From positions 310,001-374,000 of the forward strand of contig JAJDTM010000005.1 of the NCBI GenBank assembly GCA_022827185.1: DNA of 64,000 nt, written 5' to 3'. The notes beneath the pieces are model-generated. The model searched no databases. It had not been told where the DNA came from and saw only the letters and a list, made by a program, of their open reading frames with translations. This DNA is from Candidatus Poribacteria bacterium (GTDB lineage Bacteria; Poribacteria; WGA-4E; WGA-3G). Below are positions 52,093 to 61,029 of the stretch, one piece after another (position 1 is the stretch's first letter; every line of letters begins with the position of its first letter). The translations under genes were made by a program, and so were the position numbers.

Positions 52093-52923
52093 ATGGAATC
52101 TCAGGAATCTAATGATGTTGCAATGACCTTCTGGGAACATCTGGAGGAACTTCGGCGGCGAATTATCATCATTGCAATCACAATCGGTATCTTTACGGTA
52201 TTGTGTCTATCCTTTAGCAAACCGATTGAGAAAGTTGTTATGTTCCCGTTGCGGACATCTATGAACACACTGATTGCGAATGCTATTGATGCAACAATCG
52301 GTGAGGGTGCCTCAATATTCGGATTTCTTGCGGTCACTTTGCGTGCTGGGACTTCCAGCATCGACGCCGTACTTATGAAAGTCGGCCCCTTAGAAGGTAT
52401 CATGGCGTTCCTGAAATTGGGGATTACTGCCGGTATTTTGCTTGCATCGCCGATAATCATTTATCAAGTCTGGGCATTCATTTTTCCGGCGTTGAATCGT
52501 GAGGAACGGCGATTCGCTGTGCCGCTTTTTCTAATTATCGTCGCATTTTTCATCATCGGTGCTACTTTCGCTTACTTTATTGTTGTACCGGTAGTCCTAC
52601 AGTTCTCGGCCCAGCTGTTTCCAGAGATGCCGAATATGTGGGACTTGGAAAATTATCTAAGCCTTGTGACGAAGTTAATCTTAGGTTTCGGTATCGCTTT
52701 CGAGTTACCGATAGTGATGGCGTTTCTGTCACGTATCGGTGTGATTAATGCACGAGGTTTTCGTGAAAAGCAGAACTATGCGTTATTAGGTATTTGTGTC
52801 ATGTCGGCACTGCTGACCCCTGCAGATCCGTGGTCAATGCTGTTGATGGCAATCCCACTCTTCCTTCTGTATCAACTCGGTATTTTTTTCGCTTATCTCG
52901 TCGAAAAGGAGTCAGAAACATAA
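52093..52923 (+). CDS. tatC: Twin-arginine translocase subunit TatC
   Basis: 276 aa. 'MTFWEHLEELRRRIIIIAIT' is the conserved TatC start that recognises twin-Arg signals. Six TM segments, with 'GITAGILLASPIIIYQVWAF' and 'FPALNREERRFAVPL', then 'GFGIAFELPIVMAFLSRIG' and 'MSALLTPADPWSMLLMAIPL'. The periplasmic loop between TM1 and TM2 (about residues 50-115) is longer than in E. coli TatC. Its stop overlaps the next start (TAATG). Confidence 0.96.
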   Translation: MESQESNDVAMTFWEHLEELRRRIIIIAITIGIFTVLCLSFSKPIEKVVMFPLRTSMNTLIANAIDATIGEGASIFGFLAVTLRAGTSSIDAVLMKVGPLEGIMAFLKLGITAGILLASPIIIYQVWAFIFPALNREERRFAVPLFLIIVAFFIIGATFAYFIVVPVVLQFSAQLFPEMPNMWDLENYLSLVTKLILGFGIAFELPIVMAFLSRIGVINARGFREKQNYALLGICVMSALLTPADPWSMLLMAIPLFLLYQLGIFFAYLVEKESET

Positions 52924-53696
52924 TGGCTAACGAGTCTTTGAGGCAGCAGCTTGCCCTGCTCTACCAACTACAGAAACGTGATTCGGAACTGTTAACGATC
53001 CAACAAAAACTCCAAGACATCCCGAACCAGATTGAGCAACAACAGGCAGAGGTCGCCAAACACGAAGTGGACCTGGCAGCAAAAGCGGCGGAACTCGCGG
53101 AAGTAGAAAAAACACAGCGCACCAAAAACGCTGAAATTGAAATGAACGCTGTGCAACGCGAAAAATATCAAGACGAACAGCGAACTGTCACGTCTAACGA
53201 AGCCTATACCGCTTTAGAACGGCAGATCGAATTCTTAGACCAGCAAGATGAAGCGGCTGAAGATACGATCCTAATCCTTATGGAGGAATCCGACCAGTTA
53301 AAACAAGAATTAGGGGAACTCGAAGCTCTCGTAAATCAAGAAAAGGAAAAAACGGCTACCGAAACTGAGCAACTCCGCCAGGAACTACGTGCCTTAGAAA
53401 CTCAGAAAGATGAACAGTTGAAACAGCGTAAGGAATTTCTGCCACAGATCGACAAGGTCCGCAGGGACGAATATCACCGGTGGATGAAAGCGCAGCTTGC
53501 GAGCCAATCAGGTGCGGCACGCGCGAAAGTCGGTTTTATAGCTTTGGGTAAGAACGGTATTTGTAGCAGCTGCCGTATCGCTATTCAACCCCAGACGCTA
53601 AAAGAAGCACAGAAATATGAGAAACCTGTTTACTGCTCAAGTTGTAAGAGATTGCTTTACGTCGAACCTGCTACACCAGATGGTACGTTTCCATAG
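52923..53696 (+). CDS. Coiled-coil zinc-ribbon protein (C4-type, DUF164 family)
   Basis: 257 aa. A long antiparallel coiled coil (about residues 10-190, e.g. 'QQAEVAKHEVDLAAKAAELA') precedes a C-terminal C4 zinc ribbon: CSSC ('GICSSCRIAIQPQTL') and 'YCSSCKRLLYV'. Matches the CT398/FlgZ-like family, thought to be scaffold or nucleic-acid-binding proteins. The start overlaps the tatC stop, so it is translationally coupled to it. Confidence 0.88.
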   Translation: MANESLRQQLALLYQLQKRDSELLTIQQKLQDIPNQIEQQQAEVAKHEVDLAAKAAELAEVEKTQRTKNAEIEMNAVQREKYQDEQRTVTSNEAYTALERQIEFLDQQDEAAEDTILILMEESDQLKQELGELEALVNQEKEKTATETEQLRQELRALETQKDEQLKQRKEFLPQIDKVRRDEYHRWMKAQLASQSGAARAKVGFIALGKNGICSSCRIAIQPQTLKEAQKYEKPVYCSSCKRLLYVEPATPDGTFP

Positions 53697-53765
53697 AAAG
53701 GATATGCCCGCGTTGATGGCGTTTCAAACCCCATCAGCATAGAAAATAGGAGGCACTCTTAACTG

Positions 53766-54092
53766 ATGCCATTTTTTGTCATTGATGAACAACCCGAAAA
53801 AGAGGTTTTTGATGGCGCCAGCATCCGGACACTTCACGGTGAGAAACTGATGATGTCCTTTGTGCATCTGAAACCCCACAGTGTTGTCGCTGAACATAGC
53901 CATCCGCATGAACAGATGGGAATGGTCCTTGACGGGACATTTGAATTGTCCATTGATGGCGATTCACGGATCCTTAAAAAAGGTGATGCTTATCTCATTC
54001 CTTCCAATGTGAAACACAGCGCGAAAGCCTTTGATGAACCCGCTGTCGCACTTGACATCTTTAGTCCACCGAGAGAAGATTACAAACCGTGA
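53766..54092 (+). CDS. Cupin domain protein
   Basis: 108 aa, single-domain cupin. Motif 1 'HSHPHEQMGMVLDGTFELSI' (HxHxxxE-like; G(X)5HXH(X)3,4E) and motif 2 'KGDAYLIPSNVKHSAKAF' with the final His. It likely binds a divalent metal and a small ligand. The stop overlaps the GTG start of the next gene, indicating coupling. SD ATAGGAGG. Confidence 0.9.
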   Translation: MPFFVIDEQPEKEVFDGASIRTLHGEKLMMSFVHLKPHSVVAEHSHPHEQMGMVLDGTFELSIDGDSRILKKGDAYLIPSNVKHSAKAFDEPAVALDIFSPPREDYKP

Positions 54093-54844
54093 AGATATAT
54101 TACCCCATTCAGGAACTTGAGACCACTGGTATCGTCACCGCCGGTGTGAGTCTACGCTGCGGTGGTGCCAGTCGTCCCCCTTACGCCTCCCTGAATCTTG
54201 CCGAACATGTCGGTGATGATCCAGCCGCAGTCGCAGCTAACAAAGCACTTTTCTTTGAGCAGACGGGTTTGGCAGATCTACACTATTGTCATCAAATTCA
54301 CAGCACCGAAGTTATTGATGTCCATGAAAAAGTACCGGCGATGCCTGAATCGCGCCCGGAAGCGGATGCACTTGTCTCTGCTCGGTGTGGCGTAACGTTG
54401 GGTATCTTCACTGCCGATTGTGTTCCTGTTTTTATCTTAGATGTCGCAACGCCGGCAATCGGTATCGTCCATGCGGGATGGCGAGGTACGCTTGCTGGTA
54501 TAGCCGTAAATGCCTTCACCCGGATGGAGACACTTTTCGGAACACTTGCCGAAAACTGCCAGATTCATTTGGGACCTTCCATCCAGAAGTGTTGTTATAC
54601 CGTCAGCACAGAACTGATCGACCAATTCACGGAACGCTTCGGCAGTACCGTACGCAACGGCACAAATCTGAGTCTGCAAGCAGCTAACATTAACCAATTA
54701 ATCGAAATAGGTTTACCCCGCACTTCTATCTCGGTATCGCCATTCTGTACCGCCTGTCGCACAGATCTCTTTTATTCACATCGGGCTGAAAACGGACGAA
54801 CCGGCAGAATGCTCTCATTTATGAGACTCAACCCCGAAAACTAA
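54089..54844 (+). CDS. pgeF: Multicopper polyphenol oxidase/laccase-domain protein (YfiH/PgeF family)
   Basis: 251 aa from GTG 54089. 'CHQIHSTEV', 'LGIFTADCVPVFI' and 'IGIVHAGWRGTLAGIAVNAF' give the His-Cys-His zinc site of the YfiH/LACC1 family. Members act as purine nucleoside phosphorylases and adenosine deaminases; PgeF in E. coli edits peptidoglycan precursors. Which activity applies is not shown. Overlaps the cupin by 4 nt (GTGA). Confidence 0.9.
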   Translation: MKIYYPIQELETTGIVTAGVSLRCGGASRPPYASLNLAEHVGDDPAAVAANKALFFEQTGLADLHYCHQIHSTEVIDVHEKVPAMPESRPEADALVSARCGVTLGIFTADCVPVFILDVATPAIGIVHAGWRGTLAGIAVNAFTRMETLFGTLAENCQIHLGPSIQKCCYTVSTELIDQFTERFGSTVRNGTNLSLQAANINQLIEIGLPRTSISVSPFCTACRTDLFYSHRAENGRTGRMLSFMRLNPEN

Positions 54845-54878
54845 GTCCTATTACTTATACACTTTTAATGCGAAGTCA

Positions 54879-54943
54879 ACCCCCTAAAGAATCAACGGTA
54901 TGAATGCCTTATGGGCATTCACCGCCCCTTATCAGGGGGACTT
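54879..54943 (-). repeat. Dispersed 65-bp palindromic repeat (inverse of 23.4 kb copy)
   Basis: Nearly the exact reverse complement of 23411-23475, with hairpin GAATGCC / GGCATTC. Here it lacks the surrounding AGGACTTACGCA ends. Confidence 0.8.
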
Positions 54944-55054
54944 TGAGAATGTCAACTTATTTCAAATCCCTTTAGTTTTTACCTGGACTGTTCGGTTCTC
55001 AATTTCAGTCTTCTCCCCGGAACCTTTTTCCCAGACAACCGCCAAATGAAAAAT

Positions 55055-55083
55055 TTGCATTCCTTGCAAGAATATGGTATCAT
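55055..55083 (+). promoter_or_regulatory. Promoter of small membrane protein gene
   Basis: TTGCAT (55055-55060), 17 nt spacer, TATCAT (55078-55083); about 170 nt leader to the ATG at 55255. Confidence 0.55.
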
Positions 55084-55254
55084 TTAAATATACAAATATA
55101 GCGAATTGTGTGGCTACAGTTCCAGCACTGTCCACAGTCGTAACCTCACTACAATTTGTAGCGTTATTTTCCCAAAATGTTCCAGTTTGTTAGGTCCAAT
55201 AATTTCTTTGGCTTATTGTTAGGCGACAATTCGGTAGATACTAAGGAACCGTAA

Positions 55255-55533
55255 ATGCGTACGCTCTTCATAACGTTATCAATTGCTATAGGTTTTATTG
55301 GATTTGTTTTCATCATATTGGGTGGTCTCCATCCGAACAGGTATCAACAGACTTTGTCGGAAAGTAACACTGCAGCGCAAGTCACACAGATTTATACGGA
55401 GGCAACGTATACTATAACAGTCGGCATCGGTATTATTAGCATCGCTGTTTTAGTTGCGGTTATTGGCATACTTTTTCAGACAAATAAACCCTTAAATTCA
55501 GAGGCACAATCAACGGCCAATTTTGAAGCCTAA
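55255..55533 (+). CDS. Small two-TM membrane protein, unknown
   Basis: 92 aa with two hydrophobic segments, 'LFITLSIAIGFIGFVFIILG' and 'ITVGIGIISIAVLVAVIGIL', separated by a 35-residue loop. SD AAGGA. No family recognised. It precedes the YggS gene by about 70 nt and may be co-transcribed. Confidence 0.6.
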   Translation: MRTLFITLSIAIGFIGFVFIILGGLHPNRYQQTLSESNTAAQVTQIYTEATYTITVGIGIISIAVLVAVIGILFQTNKPLNSEAQSTANFEA

Positions 55534-55603
55534 TCAGCGCTTGTAATCGAACCGACTTTGGCATTGAAAAGAGACTCACAGTACCAAGCGAGGGGTGTGC
55601 CAA

Positions 55604-56320
55604 TTGAATCCGATTGTCAATAATCTCTTCAGTATTAACGAACGTATCGCTCGCGCGGCGGAACGCAGTAATCGAACACCGGATTCAATAGAGCTCGTCG
55701 CTGTTACAAAAGGACGTTCAGTACCGGAAATGCAGGCGATTCTCGATGCAGGCGTTACAAACATCGGTGAAAACCGAATACAGGAAGCACAACAAAAGTA
55801 CGGGGCAGTCAACTCAACCCTAAATGCCGTATCTGCTCGTGAAACATGCCGTTGGCATCTCATTGGACACCTTCAAAGAAATAAAGTTAAAGTCGCGCTT
55901 CAAATGTTTTCGTTGATTCATTCTGTTGACAGTTTACGGCTTTTAGCAGAAATAGCACGCCGATCCGAAGCGCAGGCACAACGGATAGATGTTCTCATTC
56001 AGGTGAACACGACTCGCGAAACAAGTAAATACGGTTTAGACGCGGCGGATTTGCTGGCGTTCATGGAAGCAGCGCAAACGTATCCGACAGCAAATATCGT
56101 CGGGCTAATGACAATGGGGCAGTTAAGTCCTTCACCGGAGGCAAACCGGTCCGCGTTCGCTTTACTGAAATCTCTCGCCGAAAAGATAGAGATGCAACAG
56201 TTCCCTGGCGTTACTATGCAGTATCTCTCCATGGGGATGACAAATGACTTTGAAGTTGCTATAGAAGAAGGTGCGAATCTTGTTAGAATCGGTAGAGCAA
56301 TCTTCGATCCTTCACCGTAG
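55604..56320 (+). CDS. YggS family pyridoxal phosphate homeostasis protein
   Basis: 238 aa from TTG 55604, 8 nt after GAGGGG; GTG 55595 is an alternative overlapping the SD. 'ELVAVTKGRSVPEMQAILDA' has the PLP-binding Lys, followed by 'NIGENRIQEAQQKY', 'WHLIGHLQRNKVK', 'LIQVNTTRETSKYGL', 'GLMTMGQL' and 'LSMGMTNDFEVAIEEGANLV' with RIG. Alanine-racemase-like barrel that buffers PLP. Upstream of proC, a common neighbour. Confidence 0.93.
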   Translation: MNPIVNNLFSINERIARAAERSNRTPDSIELVAVTKGRSVPEMQAILDAGVTNIGENRIQEAQQKYGAVNSTLNAVSARETCRWHLIGHLQRNKVKVALQMFSLIHSVDSLRLLAEIARRSEAQAQRIDVLIQVNTTRETSKYGLDAADLLAFMEAAQTYPTANIVGLMTMGQLSPSPEANRSAFALLKSLAEKIEMQQFPGVTMQYLSMGMTNDFEVAIEEGANLVRIGRAIFDPSP

Positions 56321-56377
56321 TTTACGCGGTTCGATGCACGCAGATGCCTCCAGTATCGGTGCCGTCAGGAGAGAAAA

Positions 56378-57190
56378 GTGGTAGAAAACCTCAGATTAGG
56401 TGTAATAGGCGTTGGAAAAATGGGCGGCATTGTCGTTCAAAGTATTGCTGATGTCGTATTCCCCGCAAAACAGATTTGGGTCACCGACATAGATAGCACG
56501 CTTGTCCAACAACTCTGTGATGAAAAAGGCACCAACGATGCTGGTGATATTGTCAATTTGGTAGAAAAGACGGATGTGATCTTCTGCGCCGTGCCACCAG
56601 GGGCTGTCCCAAATATTCTACCACAAGTTGCACAGCGTTTATCGGCACCCCAATGGCTCATCAGTATTGCAGCGGGTGTCGCTACCACAACACTTGAATC
56701 CTATTTTGACCCAGCACCGCCGATCGTTCGGGTGATGCCAAATATCGCAGCATCGGTCGAGGCTGCGATATCGGTACTAACGGCTGGTACCGTAGCGGAT
56801 GCAGCACATCTTGAAGTTGCGCAGAAAATTTTTGATGCCTGTGGTGTCTCTTTAGTTATGGAGGAACGGCATCTTGATGCCGTCACTGGCGTAAGCGGAA
56901 GCGGACCTGCTTATGTCGCGCTGTTCGTTGAAGCACTCGCTGATGCGGGTGTCCATGTCGGTTTACCTCGGACGGATGCTCAGAAACTCGCGATCCATAC
57001 TGTGCTGGGGGCGGCTACGATGTTAGCCGAAACCGCGGAGCACCCAGCGGTGCTAAAAAATCGTGTTACGACACCTGGTGGAACAACTGCCGCCGGACTT
57101 CACGCCTTGGAACGCGGTGGCTTGCGCGCGACGATCACAGAAGCGATCCTTGCTGCAACAGAACGCGCCAAAGAACTCGGCGGGGCATAA
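56378..57190 (+). CDS. proC: Pyrroline-5-carboxylate reductase
   Basis: 270 aa from GTG. Rossmann 'LGVIGVGKMGGIVVQSI', 'DVIFCAVPPGAVPNIL', 'LISIAAGVATTTLESYF', 'IVRVMPNIAASVEAAISVL', and the C-terminal signature 'GVSGSGPAYVALFVEALADA' with 'RVTTPGGTTAAGLHALE'. Reduces pyrroline-5-carboxylate to proline with NAD(P)H. SD AGGAGAG. Confidence 0.95.
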   Translation: MVENLRLGVIGVGKMGGIVVQSIADVVFPAKQIWVTDIDSTLVQQLCDEKGTNDAGDIVNLVEKTDVIFCAVPPGAVPNILPQVAQRLSAPQWLISIAAGVATTTLESYFDPAPPIVRVMPNIAASVEAAISVLTAGTVADAAHLEVAQKIFDACGVSLVMEERHLDAVTGVSGSGPAYVALFVEALADAGVHVGLPRTDAQKLAIHTVLGAATMLAETAEHPAVLKNRVTTPGGTTAAGLHALERGGLRATITEAILAATERAKELGGA

Positions 57191-57213
57191 TTTTTGGGAG
57201 TAACAGACAGAAC

Positions 57214-57359
57214 AGGACTTACGCATTTTTCCATGATAACTCTCACTGCGAGGCAATCCGACGCACTGCAGGGTTTTTGCAAACGCTAAAATCCAATGCG
57301 AAGAAAGTATTTCCTGCAGGGTTTGAAACCCCGACTGCAAGGGAGGCTGCGTAAGTCCT
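57214..57359. repeat. Miniature inverted-repeat element, copy A
   Basis: 146 bp with perfect 12-bp terminal inverted repeats AGGACTTACGCA / TGCGTAAGTCCT. Interior contains CATGATAACTCTCACTGCGA, also present near 1209, and CCCCGACTGCA shared with copies B and C. Sits between proC and the YggT gene, 20 nt before the latter. Confidence 0.85.
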
Positions 57360-57379
57360 ATAGTACATAAACGACAACT

Positions 57380-57643
57380 ATGCTCAACTTCGCTTGGTTC
57401 ATCGCTCAACTGCTTGAGATTTACACAATAGTGGTGTTTGCAAATGCAGTGCTTTCTTGGTTTGTTTTTGGTACACAGAATTCAACCGTTAGGCAAATCT
57501 ATTGGTTTACAGGTCGCCTCGTTGATCCAGCACTAAGGCCGATTCGTAAGGTACTTGAACCAATGTCTCGAAGTTTTGGTATTGACATTTCACCTTTTGT
57601 ACTGATTATTCTGTTACAGATTCTGGCTCGGATGCTTCGGTAA
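57380..57643 (+). CDS. YggT family membrane protein
   Basis: 87 aa, two TM helices: 'WFIAQLLEIYTIVVFANAVL' and 'FVLIILLQILARMLR', with the linker 'LVDPALRPIRKVLEP' that is diagnostic of the YggT family. Function poorly known; yggT genes commonly follow yggS and proC, as here. The inverted-repeat element lies just before it, and no SD is evident. Confidence 0.9.
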   Translation: MLNFAWFIAQLLEIYTIVVFANAVLSWFVFGTQNSTVRQIYWFTGRLVDPALRPIRKVLEPMSRSFGIDISPFVLIILLQILARMLR

Positions 57644-57721
57644 CATATCAACAGAGATACCAATCCGCTAAAAAGCATAATCTCGTTAAACTGACAGGTA
57701 ATTCAGAGATAAATAGAAACC

Positions 57722-60457
57722 ATGAAGAAACGAAAATCCCCTGCCAAAAGTCCGACGCGTAAACGGGGTAAAACCCCAAAGATAGATGAGAAACTTCAGT
57801 CAACAGAACGGACGAACGAAAAATCGGTTCTGGAAGTTTGGGCAGACCTCAATGTTTATCCTCTCGCGAACAAAAAAGCGACGCCTGCCAAACGCACCAC
57901 GCCAGATGTCAATCCGACGCAGCCTGATCACACCTCTCAGCCAGAAACCTATGTCCTTCGGGAAATGCCTACTTCTGTTCACGGGCTGACGCTTGATACA
58001 CTTTCCAGAAAGATTTGCCAAGACATTTTCCTCAAAGCTGCGTTAATGCAGGGACACCACGTCACATACGTACCCGCGTGGGAAACCTATCCCCTTTGGA
58101 TTGAAGAACGCATTATCGCGGAGTTTATCGCAGAGTCAAAATCTAAAGCTCCGATCAAACTCTCTGTGCTTCGCAAGCGATGTCGCAAACGGCATAAGGA
58201 GGAATTGGAAGTCCAAAGACAGAAGTTCTATCAACTCGGTATTTTTGCGGATTGGAATGCCTCACAGAAAACACTCGAATCACGACAGGAAGCCAGACTC
58301 ATCGCACTCATCAGTCGACTCCGGGATTCCGATTACCTACATGACCTCCCTCAACTGAGTCCGTGGTGTCCTAAGTGCACAACGCCAATCAATGAAGCGA
58401 ATCTTCTACAAATACCTACACAAGCGTTGAATAGTTACGTAAAATTTCCATTCAACTCCGGATTAGAGGAATTCGGTATTGATGTCTCCTTTTGCGTCCA
58501 GATGTCGCATCTATGGGAAGTAGCCGGTACCGTCGAACTTGGGATTACTACGGAGGCGACTTATCGGCTCACCAAATATGGGGAGGAATATCTTCTTTTT
58601 GCGGAGCCGCAGTTTGAACATTTTTGTAAACACCTTGCCAAAGGGCAGCCTAAACCGAAATTGGTCAAGAAAATCAAAGCGAAAGAACTTGCAGAATACA
58701 CCGTAGCACACCCACTCTTTCCGTCGAAAACCTTAAAGATTAGGCTCATCCCTGAAACGCTAATTGCAGAAACCGATGATAAACCACCGCCACTCTTAAA
58801 ATCCGGCGTTATGCCGCTAAACCCTGCCCACCATCAGCACAGTTACGATATTGCCCAAGTGTTAGATATAAATGCCACGCCTATTTTCGATGAAACCGGA
58901 CGGTTCACTGAAGAGGCGGCGCAATTGTGCGGCTTGTATCTGTTTGATACAGAAAAGTTTATTGTCCCTCAGTTAGAAAAGTGTGGATACCTCTTAAAAA
59001 CACATAACGATGAAACAGATGAAATGCAGGCACCGCACTGTCCGCGCTGCAAAGAATTAACCGTTTTTCGTCCCTGTTCAAAATGGGTATTCTCAACCTC
59101 AAAAAACCACAGCACCACCCAACTGCTCAATGCTCAAGAATATTGGGACAATTATAGCGATACGCAACACAAACAGATTAGCGACATCCGGGATGTCGTT
59201 CTTAATTTTGGAGAATTGCAAGTTTCAACACAACGCCAGTGGGGCATGCCACTCCCAATCCTGCTCTGCGACCAGTGTGATGAACCGCTCACCGATAAAA
59301 ATACGCTCAACGCGATCCGTAATTCTATCCAGCGCAGTTTTGAATTTTGGTTCGGATTAAGTATCGAAGAACTCCTGCCCGCAGACACGCGCTGCCTCAA
59401 TTGTAATTCAGGCGACTTCCGCAAAGAAGCGACCCTCATCGATAGTCATTTCGCCAATTTGCTTCAAATCATTGACAACTCCGACTTCAAAAAACCGCTC
59501 GGCGGCCACACCAGCGTCATGTTTGTACCGCAAACGCGTATTAATGATGCTGAATGGACAAAATGGTTGGCTGAAATCAGCGTCATCTCCGCCGCGCTGA
59601 GTAGAAGTCGCCCCATTAAAGAAAGTCAACCCTTTAAGCAACTAACGCTTAAGGCACTACCGAAAATTAATAGTGGAATGCAGATTGAAGATGCATTTCT
59701 CAACAAATATCCGGCTGATGTGATACGCCTTGTCGCAATGGCACCGACTATCAAGGCAAAACAGGCGGGGCGCAAACAACTTGAAAAACTCGCAGAAAAG
59801 CACTTGGCGCAATATCAGGTGCTACAAGCACTCTTTGATGAGATAAAAGAACACCTCCAACCGTTCCTGCTTGATTCCGAAAATGTGAGCAAGAGCAAAA
59901 AATCGGCAGACGCATCTCCGAGAGTCCATAAAGATGAAGTTGAGACCCAATTCGCCAGTGCTCCGACGCATACGAATCTTGAAGCATCAGGCGTAGACAG
60001 CAAAGGAACGGCTACCACCAGCAAAATCCTTTCGATTGAATCGCTGGCAATAATCGTTACCGCCCAACTTTTAGAAGAGGTACAGCAGGCTTACGAACAG
60101 GGGAATTTCCACGAAATGTGGGCAATGTTAACGAATTTCTGTCAGGACGACCTTCGCTTTTACATCCGCGCCATGGCATCCGATGCTGCGACGACCTCGC
60201 ATACAGCACAGCATACGCTTTCACAGATAACGACTGCGATCCTGCAACGATTCGCACCGTTGACCCCTTTTCTGGCGGAACATTTCTATCGGTTCATTTC
60301 TATAGAGGGTGCAGCCAATAATCATAGTATTTTTCAGAGAAACTGGCATTTACGCTCGCCTCTGATTGGACAAAGTTCACAACCTACCGATATGAAGAAA
60401 GACGATGTAAAAGCGGAATGGGAGGCACGCAAGCGCGCATACGATGCAAAATCCTAA
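57722..60457 (+). CDS. Catalytically degenerate isoleucyl-tRNA synthetase-like protein
   Basis: 911 aa, full IleRS length. The whole class I layout can be followed: 'MQGHHVTYVPAWETYPLWIE' matches [20 protein letters not shown]; 'PHCPRCKELTVFRP' the CP1 editing region end; 'STQRQWGMPLPILLCDQC' the SRQRxWG motif; 'FRKEATLIDSHF' the DVWFDSG motif; 'NKYPADVIRLVAMAP' the segment after KMSKS; then the anticodon-binding helices. Yet HIGH is replaced by TLDT (codons 90-93) and KMSKS by ALPKI (codons 645-649), and the DCHG motif is lost, so aminoacylation is not expected. Lys-rich N-terminal extension. It overlaps lspA by 14 nt, the classical ileS-lspA arrangement. Confidence 0.85.
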   Translation: MKKRKSPAKSPTRKRGKTPKIDEKLQSTERTNEKSVLEVWADLNVYPLANKKATPAKRTTPDVNPTQPDHTSQPETYVLREMPTSVHGLTLDTLSRKICQDIFLKAALMQGHHVTYVPAWETYPLWIEERIIAEFIAESKSKAPIKLSVLRKRCRKRHKEELEVQRQKFYQLGIFADWNASQKTLESRQEARLIALISRLRDSDYLHDLPQLSPWCPKCTTPINEANLLQIPTQALNSYVKFPFNSGLEEFGIDVSFCVQMSHLWEVAGTVELGITTEATYRLTKYGEEYLLFAEPQFEHFCKHLAKGQPKPKLVKKIKAKELAEYTVAHPLFPSKTLKIRLIPETLIAETDDKPPPLLKSGVMPLNPAHHQHSYDIAQVLDINATPIFDETGRFTEEAAQLCGLYLFDTEKFIVPQLEKCGYLLKTHNDETDEMQAPHCPRCKELTVFRPCSKWVFSTSKNHSTTQLLNAQEYWDNYSDTQHKQISDIRDVVLNFGELQVSTQRQWGMPLPILLCDQCDEPLTDKNTLNAIRNSIQRSFEFWFGLSIEELLPADTRCLNCNSGDFRKEATLIDSHFANLLQIIDNSDFKKPLGGHTSVMFVPQTRINDAEWTKWLAEISVISAALSRSRPIKESQPFKQLTLKALPKINSGMQIEDAFLNKYPADVIRLVAMAPTIKAKQAGRKQLEKLAEKHLAQYQVLQALFDEIKEHLQPFLLDSENVSKSKKSADASPRVHKDEVETQFASAPTHTNLEASGVDSKGTATTSKILSIESLAIIVTAQLLEEVQQAYEQGNFHEMWAMLTNFCQDDLRFYIRAMASDAATTSHTAQHTLSQITTAILQRFAPLTPFLAEHFYRFISIEGAANNHSIFQRNWHLRSPLIGQSSQPTDMKKDDVKAEWEARKRAYDAKS

Positions 60458-60947
60458 AAAAAGTACAGGACAGAATATTATACCCTTGATCTGTGTAGCC
60501 GTTCCAATGTTGATACTTGATTGGGGGACCAAGTGGCTAGTGAACACCTATATCACGCAGATGACAGAGGTAATTCCGATTATTCCGGGGTTCTTCAACC
60601 TTCGACACGATAGAAATACCGGAGCGGCTTTTGGCGTACTCGCCGGACATAGATTTCTGCTTATTCTCATTACCATTATCGCGTTGGTTTTCATTTTCGC
60701 CTATTATCTCCGATTCAGGGAGAGCCGTTGGATGCAGGTCTCATTAGGTTTTTTACTCGGCGGTGCTATCGGGAATTTCATTGACAGACTCTATTTGGGC
60801 GAGGTTATTGATTTTCTTCAGTTCGGTATAGCCAGCCAAGGCCTCTTTTGGCCTACCTTTAACGTCGCTGATATTTCTGTTTGTATCGGGGCAGGCATGC
60901 TTATTGTTTATCTGTTCCGCAACCGAAATCAAGACCAACACACTTGA
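60444..60947 (+). CDS. lspA: Signal peptidase II (prolipoprotein)
   Basis: 167 aa, four TM segments. Both catalytic Asp motifs are present: 'GAIGNFIDRLYLGEVIDFL' and 'FNVADISVCIGAGML'. 'NTGAAFG' is the conserved substrate-pocket motif. It cleaves lipoprotein signal peptides after lipid attachment. Its ATG lies inside the end of the IleRS-like gene. Confidence 0.96.
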   Translation: MQNPKKSTGQNIIPLICVAVPMLILDWGTKWLVNTYITQMTEVIPIIPGFFNLRHDRNTGAAFGVLAGHRFLLILITIIALVFIFAYYLRFRESRWMQVSLGFLLGGAIGNFIDRLYLGEVIDFLQFGIASQGLFWPTFNVADISVCIGAGMLIVYLFRNRNQDQHT

Positions 60948-61029
60948 CTTGCTGCTGTGCCATATAAGTCCGTTGATTGACAGCATTACTACGAGAATCA
61001 ACGCTGTTCCTCGTCCACGGAGGTAATCC

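Larger units (their letters stand above)
54845..55254. other. Intergenic region with palindromic repeat and promoter
   Basis: Contains the inverted 65-bp repeat (54879-54943) and the promoter at 55055-55083. No gene seen. Confidence 0.5.
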
